Assembly (NCBI GenBank): GCA_025331445.1
Contig: JAIWNE010000027.1
Coordinates: forward strand, 62,001-126,000
Source of the DNA: Blakeslea trispora
Lineage: Eukaryota; Mucoromycota; Mucoromycetes; Mucorales; Choanephoraceae
Direction of reading: 5' to 3'
DNA length: 64,000 nucleotides
Made by a program: the position numbers and the translations under genes. Shown piece by piece: positions 25,557 through 35,419 of the stretch; position 1 is the first letter of the stretch, and every line of letters begins with the position of its first letter. The notes under the pieces are model-generated. The model worked only from the letters and a program-made list of their open reading frames with translations. It did not search any database and was not told the origin of the DNA.

Positions 25557-25783
25557 TGTGATTGTTCTATATGAATGACAAGACTTTTAATGTATCCAAC
25601 AAGAATAATAAACAAGTTTGAAATCTGTAAATCAAAATAGTGTTTAACTTTTTTTTTTTAATGCAATTTTCGAATCGATTTAGTGGCTTGTAGGTGTGTT
25701 ATTTGTTTTTTTTTTGAAAAGATACTTTTTTTTTTTCTTTTTTTTTTCCCCTCTTTACATATATCCTTATATTAATGCTCAAA

Positions 25784-27033
25784 ATGGTCAAGGTATTCCC
25801 TTCATAGCTATGATACAAAACTAGTCAATTCGTTTACTAAAGAAAATCTTTTGTTTTCTCCCCCCTTTTTTTTTAAAAAAAAATTAGACTATTGGTACAC
25901 ACAGCGGTCACTTTCATTGGTAATTATCAACAAGTAGAAAGAGAGAGAGAATGAATTTTGATTGTGTATTCACAGTGATGAAGCCTTGGCTGTCTCCTTG
26001 TTGAAGAGAACTAAGGAGTTTAGTGGTGCTAACTTGATCCGTACTCGTGATGCTTCCAAATTGGCCGAGTGTGACATCATTGTAGATGTAGGAGGTGTTT
26101 ACGATCCTGCTACTCACAGATACGATCACCACCAAGTAAGTTTGTTTGCAATGTTTCAAGAGAAAGAGAAACTTATTGGGCTATTTTAGCGTGGATTCAC
26201 TGAGACCTTTGATGCTGAACACAAGACCAAGTTGAGTTCTGCTGGTTTGGTCTATAAGCACTTTGGTAAAGAAGTTATCATGAACGTTCTCGGCAAGACT
26301 ACAGTTGATGGTGATGTTGAAATGCTCTATCAAAAGACATACGATGTAAATAGACAACAGAGGGACTTGTTTCAACTTGATGCTTATTGATTTTCTTTTT
26401 TAGGGCTTTGTTGAATCTTTGGATGCTAACGATAACGGTATCAGTGCTTATCCTAGCAGCATCAGCCCTCTCTTCAAAGAATCACCTACCAGCCTTTATC
26501 ATCGTGTTGCTCAAAAGAACCCTGGATGGAATGAGCAATTGAGTGATGCCGAAGTAGATGCTCGTTTTGTTGAAGCCTCTGATATGGCTGGCTCCGAACT
26601 CATTGACTATGTCAAGCGTCTTCAAAACTCTTGGTTGCCTGCTCGCTCTCTTGTTGTTGAAGCTTTGGACAAGGCTACCGAAGTTCATTTCTCAGGTCGT
26701 GTCATTGCCCTTGAGCGTTCTTGTCCTTGGAAGGAACACTTGCTTGACCTCGAAAAGGAACGTGGTTTGGTGGAAGATAAGTCTGTCCTCTATGTTCTCT
26801 ATCCTGAATCATCTCCCGAAGGTAACTGGCGTATCCAATGTGTTCCCTTGCGTCCTGAAGGCTTTGAGAACAGAAAGAGCTTACCTGAGACCTGGAGAGG
26901 TTTCCGTGATGATGAATTGAGCCGCATCTCAGGTATTGATGGATGTATCTTTGTTCATGCTGGTGGTTTCATTGGTGGTAACAAATCACGCCATGGTGTT
27001 TACGAAATGGCTAGACTTGCTTTGGAATTGTAA
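25784..27033 (+). CDS. MYG1: MYG1 family exonuclease (UPF0160/GAMM1)
   Basis: Predicted nucleo-mitochondrial 3'-5' RNA exonuclease of the DHH-like MYG1 family. Five exons: 25784-25792, 25888-25919, 25976-26135, 26190-26345 and 26404-27033; 328 residues. Diagnostic motifs: IGTHSGHFHCDEALAV near the N-terminus (family form IGTHNGxFHCDEAL), IVDVGGVYDP...YDHHQ with the DHH-type metal site, GISAYPSSISPLF, and the C-terminal FVHAGGFIGGN. The ATG exon appears to be only nine bases (Met-Val-Lys) before a 95-nt intron. No other ATG in frame precedes IGTHSG. Its stop is 167 bp from the stop of the convergent membrane-protein gene. Confidence 0.9.
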
Positions 27034-27200
27034 ATAACTTGATCATCTCCCCCCCTCCTCTATTTTTTTTTGTTTTGTTTTTAATATCACAATAAATAAA
27101 TTTCAAAAGACTTCAAAAAAAAGAGAGTAAAAGAAACGGTATATTAGATTAAAACAAGAAAAGCAATATATGAAATAAACTAGTAAATAAGAAATAAATG

Positions 27201-28646
27201 CTATGGTGATGTGGGCAATCTAGCTACACTGCCTGATCCACGCCTGAGTGGTATGGACTGACTAGGCTCTGACGTGTTATCAACAAGAGTGATGGAATGT
27301 CGCCTTAGCGCTGTATTATCAAGTTGCGAACATGTTTGTTCATCTGTTTCAGGCGCTGTTGGCAATATGTACAGTGGTGGTGCACTCGGTGTTGCACTCG
27401 GTGTATAAGCAGGTGGAGGCGGTAGATCTGTTGAACAGAAAGATGGATGCCTTGATTCTGCTCGACGCGCCATGGAAGAACCATAAGCAGAAGCAGAGGA
27501 TTCTGCCCTTGATTCTCCCATGTCATTCCCCATGAAATGTGTGTCTAGGAACGAATGACTGTATTGCATATGATCTAGCTCTTTCGCACTGGGAGCTGAA
27601 GGTGTGGTCTGAGAAGCTATTGAGAGTGTTTGGTTTCGTCTAAAGTCGGTATATTGTGTTGGTACGAATGGCGAGGCAAAGATCGCGCTTTCGTTCTTTG
27701 TTGTTCCAAGTACAGGTTCAGGTCGAGCAAGACTGGTACTGGCTGAAGGAATGAGAGCAGCTGGTGGTGGTGGCGGTGGCGGTGGCTGATCACCATGTAA
27801 AGTAGATGAGCTTTTTGAAGGGGTTCGACTTAAAGGAAAGATGGCTTGGTCTTCCAACTGTCTTTCTTTATCAAGTTGCTTTTTCTTCTTGTTTCTTAGA
27901 CGTCTACGGCCAATAATAAAACCGGCAATAAGAAGTGCTACACCTACAATACTACCTACGATAGAGAAAGCAACAACTAGTTTGTGATATCTAGATAAAT
28001 CTTGCAAGAGTGGATCATCGTCATAGTTATCGTTCCCATCCTGTGGATAGTTGGGATCTGTTTGATTGTTTCCTTGCTGTCTTGCTGGAGTAGAAGAGTT
28101 ATCGCTATAGATGGCAGTTGGTGTTCCGGTAGATACAACAACAACAGTTGTCACAACAGTACTACTTGGACTGGTTGATGTACTAGCTGCTTTGCTGGTT
28201 GTTGTCGCCTTTTTGGGCTTTCCGTCTTTATAGTTATGGCTGAGGAAGTCTTCGTATGATTCATCAGAACTGTCTGCATGAATGTAATAATCATAGGCTG
28301 CGTCTGCTGCTGCTTCTGCTTCTTCTTCTGCTATAGCTTCTTTTCGAGCTCTTGCTTTAGCAGCTTTTGATTTTGCATCTGCTTTAGATTTACTTTTTGA
28401 CTTTGTCTTTTTGGTATCATCAGACTGCTCATTCTTATTTTCTCGTTTTCTTTGTCTTGGGTATGATGGAAAATCTTGTTGTAAGTCAAGGAAAGATGGT
28501 GATTCAGTAGAAGGTATAGATGGTAATTTAAATGAGCTTGTTACTGCTCCTCCTGATATTGTTGTTAAAGGAGCGCTTTCTACTTTATTGATACACGAGC
28601 ATGCGACTATCAGAACCAACAAAGCTCGATAGCTCTTTTGTGACAT
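27201..28646 (-). CDS. Single-pass membrane protein with signal peptide and PPxY tail, function unknown
   Basis: Single-exon, 481 residues. Residues 1-25 are a signal peptide (ALLVLIVACSCINKVESA). The ectodomain is disordered: a Lys/Ser/Ala-rich block (KTKSKSKSKADAKSKAAK, ~75-95), an Ala/Glu helix, then a Ser/Thr-rich stretch. One transmembrane helix follows at about 227-249 (VVAFSIVGSIVGVALLIAGF) with a basic stop-transfer RRRLRNKKKK. The cytosolic tail holds a poly-Pro run and two WW-ligand motifs, PPPAYTP and APPLYIL. This layout resembles fungal surface sensors (Mid2/Wsc-like), but there is no WSC domain, so sensor function is only a suggestion. The tail could dock a Rsp5-type ligase. Confidence 0.8.
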   Translation of the reverse strand: MSQKSYRALLVLIVACSCINKVESAPLTTISGGAVTSSFKLPSIPSTESPSFLDLQQDFPSYPRQRKRENKNEQSDDTKKTKSKSKSKADAKSKAAKARARKEAIAEEEAEAAADAAYDYYIHADSSDESYEDFLSHNYKDGKPKKATTTSKAASTSTSPSSTVVTTVVVVSTGTPTAIYSDNSSTPARQQGNNQTDPNYPQDGNDNYDDDPLLQDLSRYHKLVVAFSIVGSIVGVALLIAGFIIGRRRLRNKKKKQLDKERQLEDQAIFPLSRTPSKSSSTLHGDQPPPPPPPPAALIPSASTSLARPEPVLGTTKNESAIFASPFVPTQYTDFRRNQTLSIASQTTPSAPSAKELDHMQYSHSFLDTHFMGNDMGESRAESSASAYGSSMARRAESRHPSFCSTDLPPPPAYTPSATPSAPPLYILPTAPETDEQTCSQLDNTALRRHSITLVDNTSEPSQSIPLRRGSGSVARLPTSP

Positions 28647-30243
28647 GTTTTATAATGAAGAGCGATTCTAATAAGAAACAGGTAAAAAAAAAAAGAAAAA
28701 AGGAAGTAGAGAAAAAGGAAAAGGAACCTCTCTCTTTTTTTTTTATTTTATTTATTTTCTTCTTTTAGTAAATCAAGCTGAATTATAAAATAAAATAGAG
28801 TCTGAGCTGTGATGGTCTTTTTTTAATCCACAGATCAATCACTGTAAACTGAATAATCTGACTACAAGCAACAATGACTTATTCGCTTCTATTTACATGA
28901 TGTTCAAGTAGTCTTTCGCTTGATAATTCAGTGTATTTTACTCAATTTCTTATCCTCTTTTTTCCTTTTTATTAATTATGATTTGGATGTTGTGTAACTC
29001 TTGATTTTGTTTCAGTGCTGAGAATATATATATTTTCTTTATTTTTAATAATCTTGTGTTCTTCAACTTCTTCCAGGTTCAAAACAAGTCCCCCCTTTTT
29101 TTTGCAACAAGAGTAGTAATTCATTCTAATTTCTTTTCGAGAAATTAACATGATGATAAGCCTAAAGGATTTTACTTGCGAAAGTTAAAACAAATTACAG
29201 CAATGGATTTCCTTTTTATTATTTTTAAATCCCAACTTATTTTACTCTTTTCGTATCTAAACAGCGTTTTTCTTTTTTTGTAGAGGTTAGTAAAAAAAAA
29301 AAAAACCAACCCCGAGGAACACTTTATAGATTCTATTGGCTTGAAATCTTGATTTTCTTTCACGAAAACAATGAGACTTTGTTACTTGAGGCTGCTAAAA
29401 ACCAATGTAATCTTTCTCCGAAAAATCTGAGTGTGCCGACAAACCCGAGAAAAAAAAAAATAGATTGAACAATCAAAACTGCCTTTGTACATGTAATTGT
29501 CATTTATATCAGGTGGCTTACAGAAATGAGTGTTTCGCACCAATCATTGAATGGTTGAGAGAGAGAGAGAAAGGGTCTATAAAAGAAAAGGGTTCCTCTT
29601 TCTTTTTTGTATGTCAGTACAAACAAGAACCGAATACATCTTCTTTAGGCAACCCAAGGCCCCCCCCCCTCATGAATTCCCTTGTCTTTTCTTTTTTTTT
29701 TGGCACTAGCTTGATAAAGTAGATTCTATTCCAGGGAGAATCTTTGAACCGCTCGAATTTTCTTTTTGTTTTGAATAGAGATACTCAAAATAGAAAACAT
29801 GACTTTATAGAGTCTATCAAAGTAAAAGTACAAAAAAAAACAAGGTTGTTTTACAGAATTGAACACAGAGTGAGTAACAAGGAAAGTGGGACATGTCCTT
29901 TTCACTTTATGATTGGTTCTACTGTGTAATTGGTAGCATGATCTACAATGACATGAAATTCTTGCATTCAAGACAGAGTGAGGGGGAGGTATTTGCCCAT
30001 GAAATTCATAGTGTATATAAAGAAACTACAAAGCAATCAATGGCTGACATTGTCTTTGAGAAATAACTATATCATCATCCCTTGGTACTAATTCAGACTG
30101 TGAATTATGCGTGTTCTCATTGGCTGGATATTTGTAGTCGAACTAAATGGAGAGGGTTTATAACATGTGATTTTTTTTTATATTTGAAATTGCATAAACT
30201 TTCTTTTTCTCTCTTTTTTTTTTCTTAATATTTATTCATAACC
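28647..30243. other. Long divergent intergenic region
   Basis: About 1.6 kb between the divergent membrane-protein gene and the small ORF at 30244. Very AT-rich, with T9-T11 and A10-A12 tracts. The short ORFs inside (29172-29363 minus, 29465-29722 plus, 29726-29971 minus) are low-complexity and lack family features. It contains both promoters. No RNA gene recognised. Confidence 0.45.
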
Positions 30244-30552
30244 ATGTCTTGCTCTTCATCAACAACCAAAATTCAGCTTGAAAAGATGGATCATTTACTA
30301 TCTGAACTACCTCTGTTTTATTCTGAAAGCTCAAGTACCAAACTAAATCAACCACCTTCTTCTTTTCGAACCACAACATTAGTGAACCCATATGATCCAG
30401 AACTCTATATGGGCGATGACAGCGACGCCTCTTATGAACAGGCATTAATGCAATCAGGGTTATTCAGTCAACCCTGTACATCCATATTTCAAACCATCAT
30501 ACCCCATCAACGACTCGAAATGTTATTAAGGCATTTTCAACCATCATCATAA
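30244..30552 (+). CDS. Small orphan protein, 102 residues
   Basis: Open frame from an ATG following a T-rich leader (CTTTTTTTTTTCTTAATATT) like those of neighbouring real genes. The product has short ordered-looking pieces (QLEKMDHLLSELPLFY, LVNPYDPELYMGDDSD, IIPHQRLEMLLRHFQP) and acidic/Ser-rich spacers; no signal peptide or membrane helix. I do not recognise the family. The codon composition and the non-repetitive sequence favour a real gene. It may be lineage-specific. The stop is 46 bp from the stop of the convergent GH16 gene. Confidence 0.6.
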   Translation: MSCSSSTTKIQLEKMDHLLSELPLFYSESSSTKLNQPPSSFRTTTLVNPYDPELYMGDDSDASYEQALMQSGLFSQPCTSIFQTIIPHQRLEMLLRHFQPSS

Positions 30553-30598
30553 TAAAAAAAAAAAGAAACATTTATAATACCCTTATTCGGCTATTGAA

Positions 30599-31725
30599 TT
30601 AAGCGTGTGAAATGAGATGTGTCATGGACAATAATAAAATACAGAATATAATGGATGGATAAAACACAATGGTACTAGAATTTGAACTAACAGAACTTGT
30701 TGCATTTACAAAATGACCAACATCGCCTTGGTCGGGTGGAGCCGTCGTTTGTTGTAATTGATCAATGATAGCTACGAACGGGTTAGTCAAGGATCTTTCA
30801 TGTTTCTGACAAGCTATACTTTACTTGGTACCAAACAAGCAGTATTCGTGGATCGACAAGTAAGGCCAGACCCTACCGTGAGAGAAGAATTGAAAAAGAT
30901 GGTGATGTTTTTAACAGAGATACCAGCATTCTCTTTGACAGGCCCTTGGCTGAAATTAGGATTCCCATCTGTCCAATGATTGAGCATGACTCGAGCAGGT
31001 AAAGCAAGCACATGGGTTGTGATTCTATATTGCTCCATGCCATCCACATAAAAGATCGTCCGATCAGGGAACCAATCAAAACGATATTCATGATAATCAA
31101 GGGAAGGATCGACCTGGAGTGTATAATTACCATGGGTTGCAGCAGAGGCCTTACCGTTCTCATACAAAAGTGGATGCATGGCAAAATAAACTTGGGATGG
31201 TTTCAATGCACTGACCAGTTCAATATCTACTTCACCTGATGGATTGTAAGCAAACAAACCGGCAACCGTGCCCGGAAGTGAAGTCGTCTTGATGAAACTT
31301 CGAAAGGAGCCATACAGGAAATCTTGTCTGCCTGTACCTACACCTCCACAACTGACGTCGTAACGGTCCGTGCTATCGATTCGACGAGAACGTATGCCGA
31401 TTTGAAGTGCATTGTCGCGAATATCTACATTTTCTCGTTTGAATGTTCTGGGATAAGAGTCATTGAATTTAGGTGCTATTTCATAATTGGCAAAGAACAG
31501 ATCTTTGAAAGAGTAGAGCTTGTTTGGATCCACGATGGATCGAGTGACATTTTTGGCATCTACCATTGTGTTGCTTTCGAAATTCATGTACCAGACTTCT
31601 TGCCATGTGGCTTGATGACCTGGATCAAAAAAACCACAATCACAATTGTTATAGCCTGTGACTAATTCAATAGCTTTGGCACTGGAGATCAATAAAAGAA
31701 AGCTTACAATTTCAGCCGTCTTCAT
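30599..31725 (-). CDS. Secreted or GPI-anchored GH16 glycoside hydrolase
   Basis: Beta-glucan-active enzyme of the concanavalin-A-like GH16 fold, probably acting in the cell wall. Two exons: 31725-30825 and 30771-30599; 357 residues. Residues 1-18 are a signal peptide. The catalytic motif ExDxE is present as GEVDIE (E165, D167, E169), preceded by GSFRSFIKTTSLPGTVAGLF and followed by YRFDWFPDRTIFYVDG and RVMLNHWTDGNPNFSQGP, all characteristic. Several N-x-S/T sites. Exon 2 adds a Ser-rich spacer and a hydrophobic C-terminus (IVFYPSIIFCILLLS) consistent with a GPI-attachment signal. Without exon 2 the protein would end abruptly, and the phase-1 splice (GTAAAG...CGTAG) joins cleanly. Exact substrate (1,3- or mixed glucan, or transglycosylase) cannot be read. 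Confidence 0.88.
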
Positions 31726-32310
31726 GTCTTGTAATGATTTTCAAGTGTATCTATAGATATACACACAAAAGAAAGAGAGAAATGTTAAAAAGAACGGAAA
31801 CTTTCTGTACAGTCAAAATTTATGAAACTCGGAATTTAATGCTGAATTCTCATATACCCCTCTCTCCCCCTTCTCTCTTATGATTGAAGCACATTGAATG
31901 CAGCACATTTAATACAGGGCATCATGCTTCTAAACTTCTCTAATGCCCTATCATGAAATAAGGATTTTGTATCTGATTTAGAGAGAGCCCCCCCTTTTTC
32001 TATTCAAAAACAAGTCTAATGCATATGTTACTAGGACAAATAATTGAAATCATTCTAGAATAAAAAAAAATCTTACTTTATAGAAATCATTGTGATTGAA
32101 ATGAATGCCAATAAAAAGCAGGAATCCCTATGTAGAAGCAATGTGTGATGTTTAAGAACAAACATGAAAGAACAAAATGAAAGCTCATCTAAAAATAAAA
32201 ATCCGACCTCCAATCAGATTGTTTCAGTATGCATTTAACCTTAAACTTTTTTAATAGTCCCTATCATTGTTTCACCATGCAAAATGGATGGTTTTTTATT
32301 AAGAGACAAT
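31726..32310. other. Intergenic region, GH16 promoter side
   Basis: About 585 bp between the GH16 start (minus) and the 3' end of the Sds3-family gene (minus). AT-rich with CT and C6 runs (31860-31880, 31989-31994). No gene or repeat recognised. Confidence 0.4.
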
Positions 32311-34128
32311 CTATAATGGTCTTCTAGAGTTAGAAGAAAAGGAGGATGTTTGCTGTAATTGTGGTTGATGTTGTAGTGGTTGCTGTCTTCTTGAAGTTGG
32401 AATTAAGCCCTACAAATAACCCTTTTTCTTTCAAGATGGGGGGCTAGATGGATGATGATGATTATTTACCTTCATGCTCATAAATTCAGATTCTAACTCT
32501 TCTTCTTCTAATACAGAAGGTGGAGCATGAATGCTATGCAGAGTCACTTGTCGATCCACTTCAAGAAAAGTATGAGAGAAGAGTTATGCGTTTACTTTCT
32601 CTGTCTTACCTCGTCTTCTTCTATCTTGACGAGATGGAGATGCATTCTGAAGTCGATCTAGACCTGCTCTTTTTCTTAGATTCCGTTTGTTGTTAACACG
32701 AGCATAAGCATCTTTAAACAAATCCTTCACATCAAATTCAGAGTCTGTTTCTTTATCTTCTCGAATCTGTTTTTTTCTTTCATCAATGGCCTGTAACACA
32801 ATATCATGTAGACTGTGTTTTTCATTCTTTTTTTATAGATAGGCTCAGTCTCTCTCTTTCGTGATATTCAGGATTCACTTACTTGGTATTCTTCTTGTAA
32901 TATACTCATCTCTTGGTCGAATTGATGCTTTGAGAGTGATAGTTCATAATCCTTAAAGAACTCTGCGTATTCAATTGTCTTTTCTCGACGTAATTCAATG
33001 TCAACCAATGTTTCTTTAAATGCAGAATGTGTGCCTAAAGAAAAAAAATTTTTTTTTTATTATTAAACAGATCAAACTATGTCGGACTTTGAATTGTGCG
33101 GTGTTTCATTCTTACCTAATTGGATCAATCGGATCTCTTCTTGCAATGATTGTAACTTTTCTCGGTAAATACTAGATGGTTTTTTTTTTAAGGAAAAAGA
33201 TGAAATGTTTAAATGGTTATTGCAATTGAAACTAAAGCGAATCCGTGTCATCTTACTCATCATATTGTTCCCAAAACTCGGTATCCATCCAGGTCATCAA
33301 GTCTTTAAATTCTCGTATCCGACGCAACATTTTATTTTCATTTATTTCAGCCATTGAATCTTCTATTATAAACTATTCAGATGAATGTCAATGTATTCAT
33401 TCATAAAGTATACCTGGCCAACGTTGAAGTGAAGGATCGTCATACATGTATTCATCTCCTTGTACAACCTTGGAAGTTAAATTTATATCTGTAGATGGTT
33501 TTTGTTGTAACTTGGAAGGGTGTTGTATTGGTGGTGGTGGTGGTGGTGGTGGTTGTAGTATAGACTGAGTAGGGGGAGGAGGAAGTAAGGTAGGAGGTAC
33601 TAAATCTTGTGTAGGTGCTTGATAGAGTGAAGGTGTATCATGCCAATGGTTAGAGGGATGGTATTCCATCATGGCTGTATCTGAATGCCATTTATTATTT
33701 GAGGAAAGCGGTATTGCTGCTTGAGGAGGTGGAGGAGGGGGTAATGGTTGAAGAGGTCTATAAGTATTTGCTTGTTGCTTAGTAGGTGAATCATAGATAG
33801 AAGGAGGCTGATATCTAGGAGGACCATGGTAATAATCACCTGAAGGTAGTGGCAATGGTCCTCCTGTAGTTGAGTTGTTGTTGCTATACATGTATGGGAG
33901 TGGTGGAGGCAATAGAGAAGGCGGAGGGGGTGAACGCGTATGGCGATAATAGTATGGATCATGTGTAGAAGAAGAAGAGGTTGTTGAGGGTGGAGGGTAT
34001 GGTTTGGTCAAATGAGATGCTGATGATGTTGAACCCAAGGCACTAGTGTTATTGTTGTTGTTATTGGGTGTAGTTGGATGTGAATCTGCACCTGCCTGTG
34101 CAACAATAAATCCAAACTGAGGCAACAT
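32311..34128 (-). CDS. Sds3/BRMS1-family protein with proline-rich N-terminus
   Basis: Likely component of a Sin3/Rpd3-type histone deacetylase complex. Seven exons on the minus strand: 34128-33414, 33362-33257, 33171-33116, 33034-32883, 32790-32610, 32558-32470 and 32409-32311; 465 residues in consistent frame. The first ~235 residues (exon 1) are low-complexity Pro/Ser/Asn/Tyr-rich with several poly-Pro runs. The Sds3-like helical region starts in exon 2: IYREKLQSLQEEIRLIQLG, THSAFKETLVDIELRREK, YAEFFKDYELSLSKHQFDQE, ILQEEYQAIDERKKQIRE. This pattern (a short coiled coil, then an I/L-rich helical pair) resembles Sds3/BRMS1. An upstream in-frame ATG at 34272 lies in T/C-rich leader, so 34128 is preferred. 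Family assignment is moderately secure. Confidence 0.72.
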
Positions 34129-35419
34129 AAAAAAAAAAAGAGAAATTGTAGTAAACCAAAATAAGACAAAAAAAAATAAAATAAAAAAGAGAGAGAAACA
34201 AAGATGAAAGGAAGGGGGTGAAATCGATGAAGAAAAAAATAAAAGATGATAATGTGTGTATGAGAAAGGCAAAGAAAAGAATCAAAAGTGTGTGTGTGTG
34301 TGTGTGTTTATGTGACAAGAATAAATAGGCAATAAAAAAGAAAAAAAAGGAGAGAAAAAAGAGAGAGAGAGCGAGAAGAAAATAAAAAAAGAGAGAAAAC
34401 CTTTGAAGAGTAATACCAAATTGAGTTTGCGCATTGGATTTTTTTTTTTTTTTTTGGTGCGGGCATTTGTCAATCGGACTTTTTCTTAACTTTGAAAAAA
34501 GGGTTTTTGCTGTTCTCTTTCAACTTGTTTGGAAAGGGTAAAGATGTGTGTTTTTTTGTTTTGAGAGATTTTTTTTTCTCTTTTTTTTTTGCATTCTTTC
34601 AAATGCAATGCTTTTTTTTTTTTAAAGAAAAAGAAAAAAAGACACCAAAAGGAAAGCAGCTGTTTTTATTGAAATGCTTGTGATTATTTGGCCTTTGTTT
34701 TCAACCACTCTTTAAATGATAGAGCAATCTGTATAATTCTATTGTTTATTCATGTCAATGTGATCCCCTCCCCCCCCTTTATTTACTTTATGAAAAGTAC
34801 TAGTACTTTTTATCATTTTATGCATTTGGTTACACGGTAGGTAACCGTACTTTTTTTTTTTTGTTTGTATTCTATTGGTCCTTGAAGAATTGCAGTTGGG
34901 CTTCTCTCTGATCCTATAGGCATTCATTGATTTTCTGTATTTAGTCTTCTCTCATTATCAAGCCTTTATTTCAAATGTGTATTATTTACTATAAATACCC
35001 TCTTTTGCTATAAAAGTATGTTATGGTCAACAATATGTCTCTTCATTTATCCATCTGTTGCAATGAATCAAACTCTTGCTTTTTATATATAACACTACTC
35101 AACTTTTGAAGAGTATTTTTTCTATAGATTGATGTATGAACGATTGTCCCGAGTTTTCTTTTTGTGAGCAACGTATTGCTTTTTCAGAGTATGAGCATAA
35201 ATCAAATCAAATAGTATCATTGGATAGCCTTTAACTTTTTTTTGTTGTCAAAAAGTACTGTGAGCATTGTACCTTTGTTTTCTAAACAGGCAATAATCCC
35301 TTCACTTCTATAAAAGCTCAAGGGCAATGACTCTCAACAAACCAACCAAGACTCATTTTTTATTAATAATAAAAGAAACATGTCAAACAGGTCTTGCTAG
35401 TTAAACTGAATTCTATCAA
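34129..35419. other. Intergenic region between two minus-strand genes
   Basis: About 1.3 kb. It holds the A/G-rich (T/C-rich on the gene strand) leader of the Sds3-family gene, a (GT)10 run near 34284-34303 and many A or T tracts. An 18-bp perfect palindrome, AAAAGTACTAGTACTTTT, lies at 34793-34810. No supported gene. Confidence 0.4.

Noticed and set aside
34129..34272. Longer N-terminus for the Sds3-family gene from the ATG at 34272
   Set aside because: The extra codons come from T/C-rich leader sequence (Phe/Ser/Leu only); the ATG at 34128 begins ordinary protein sequence.
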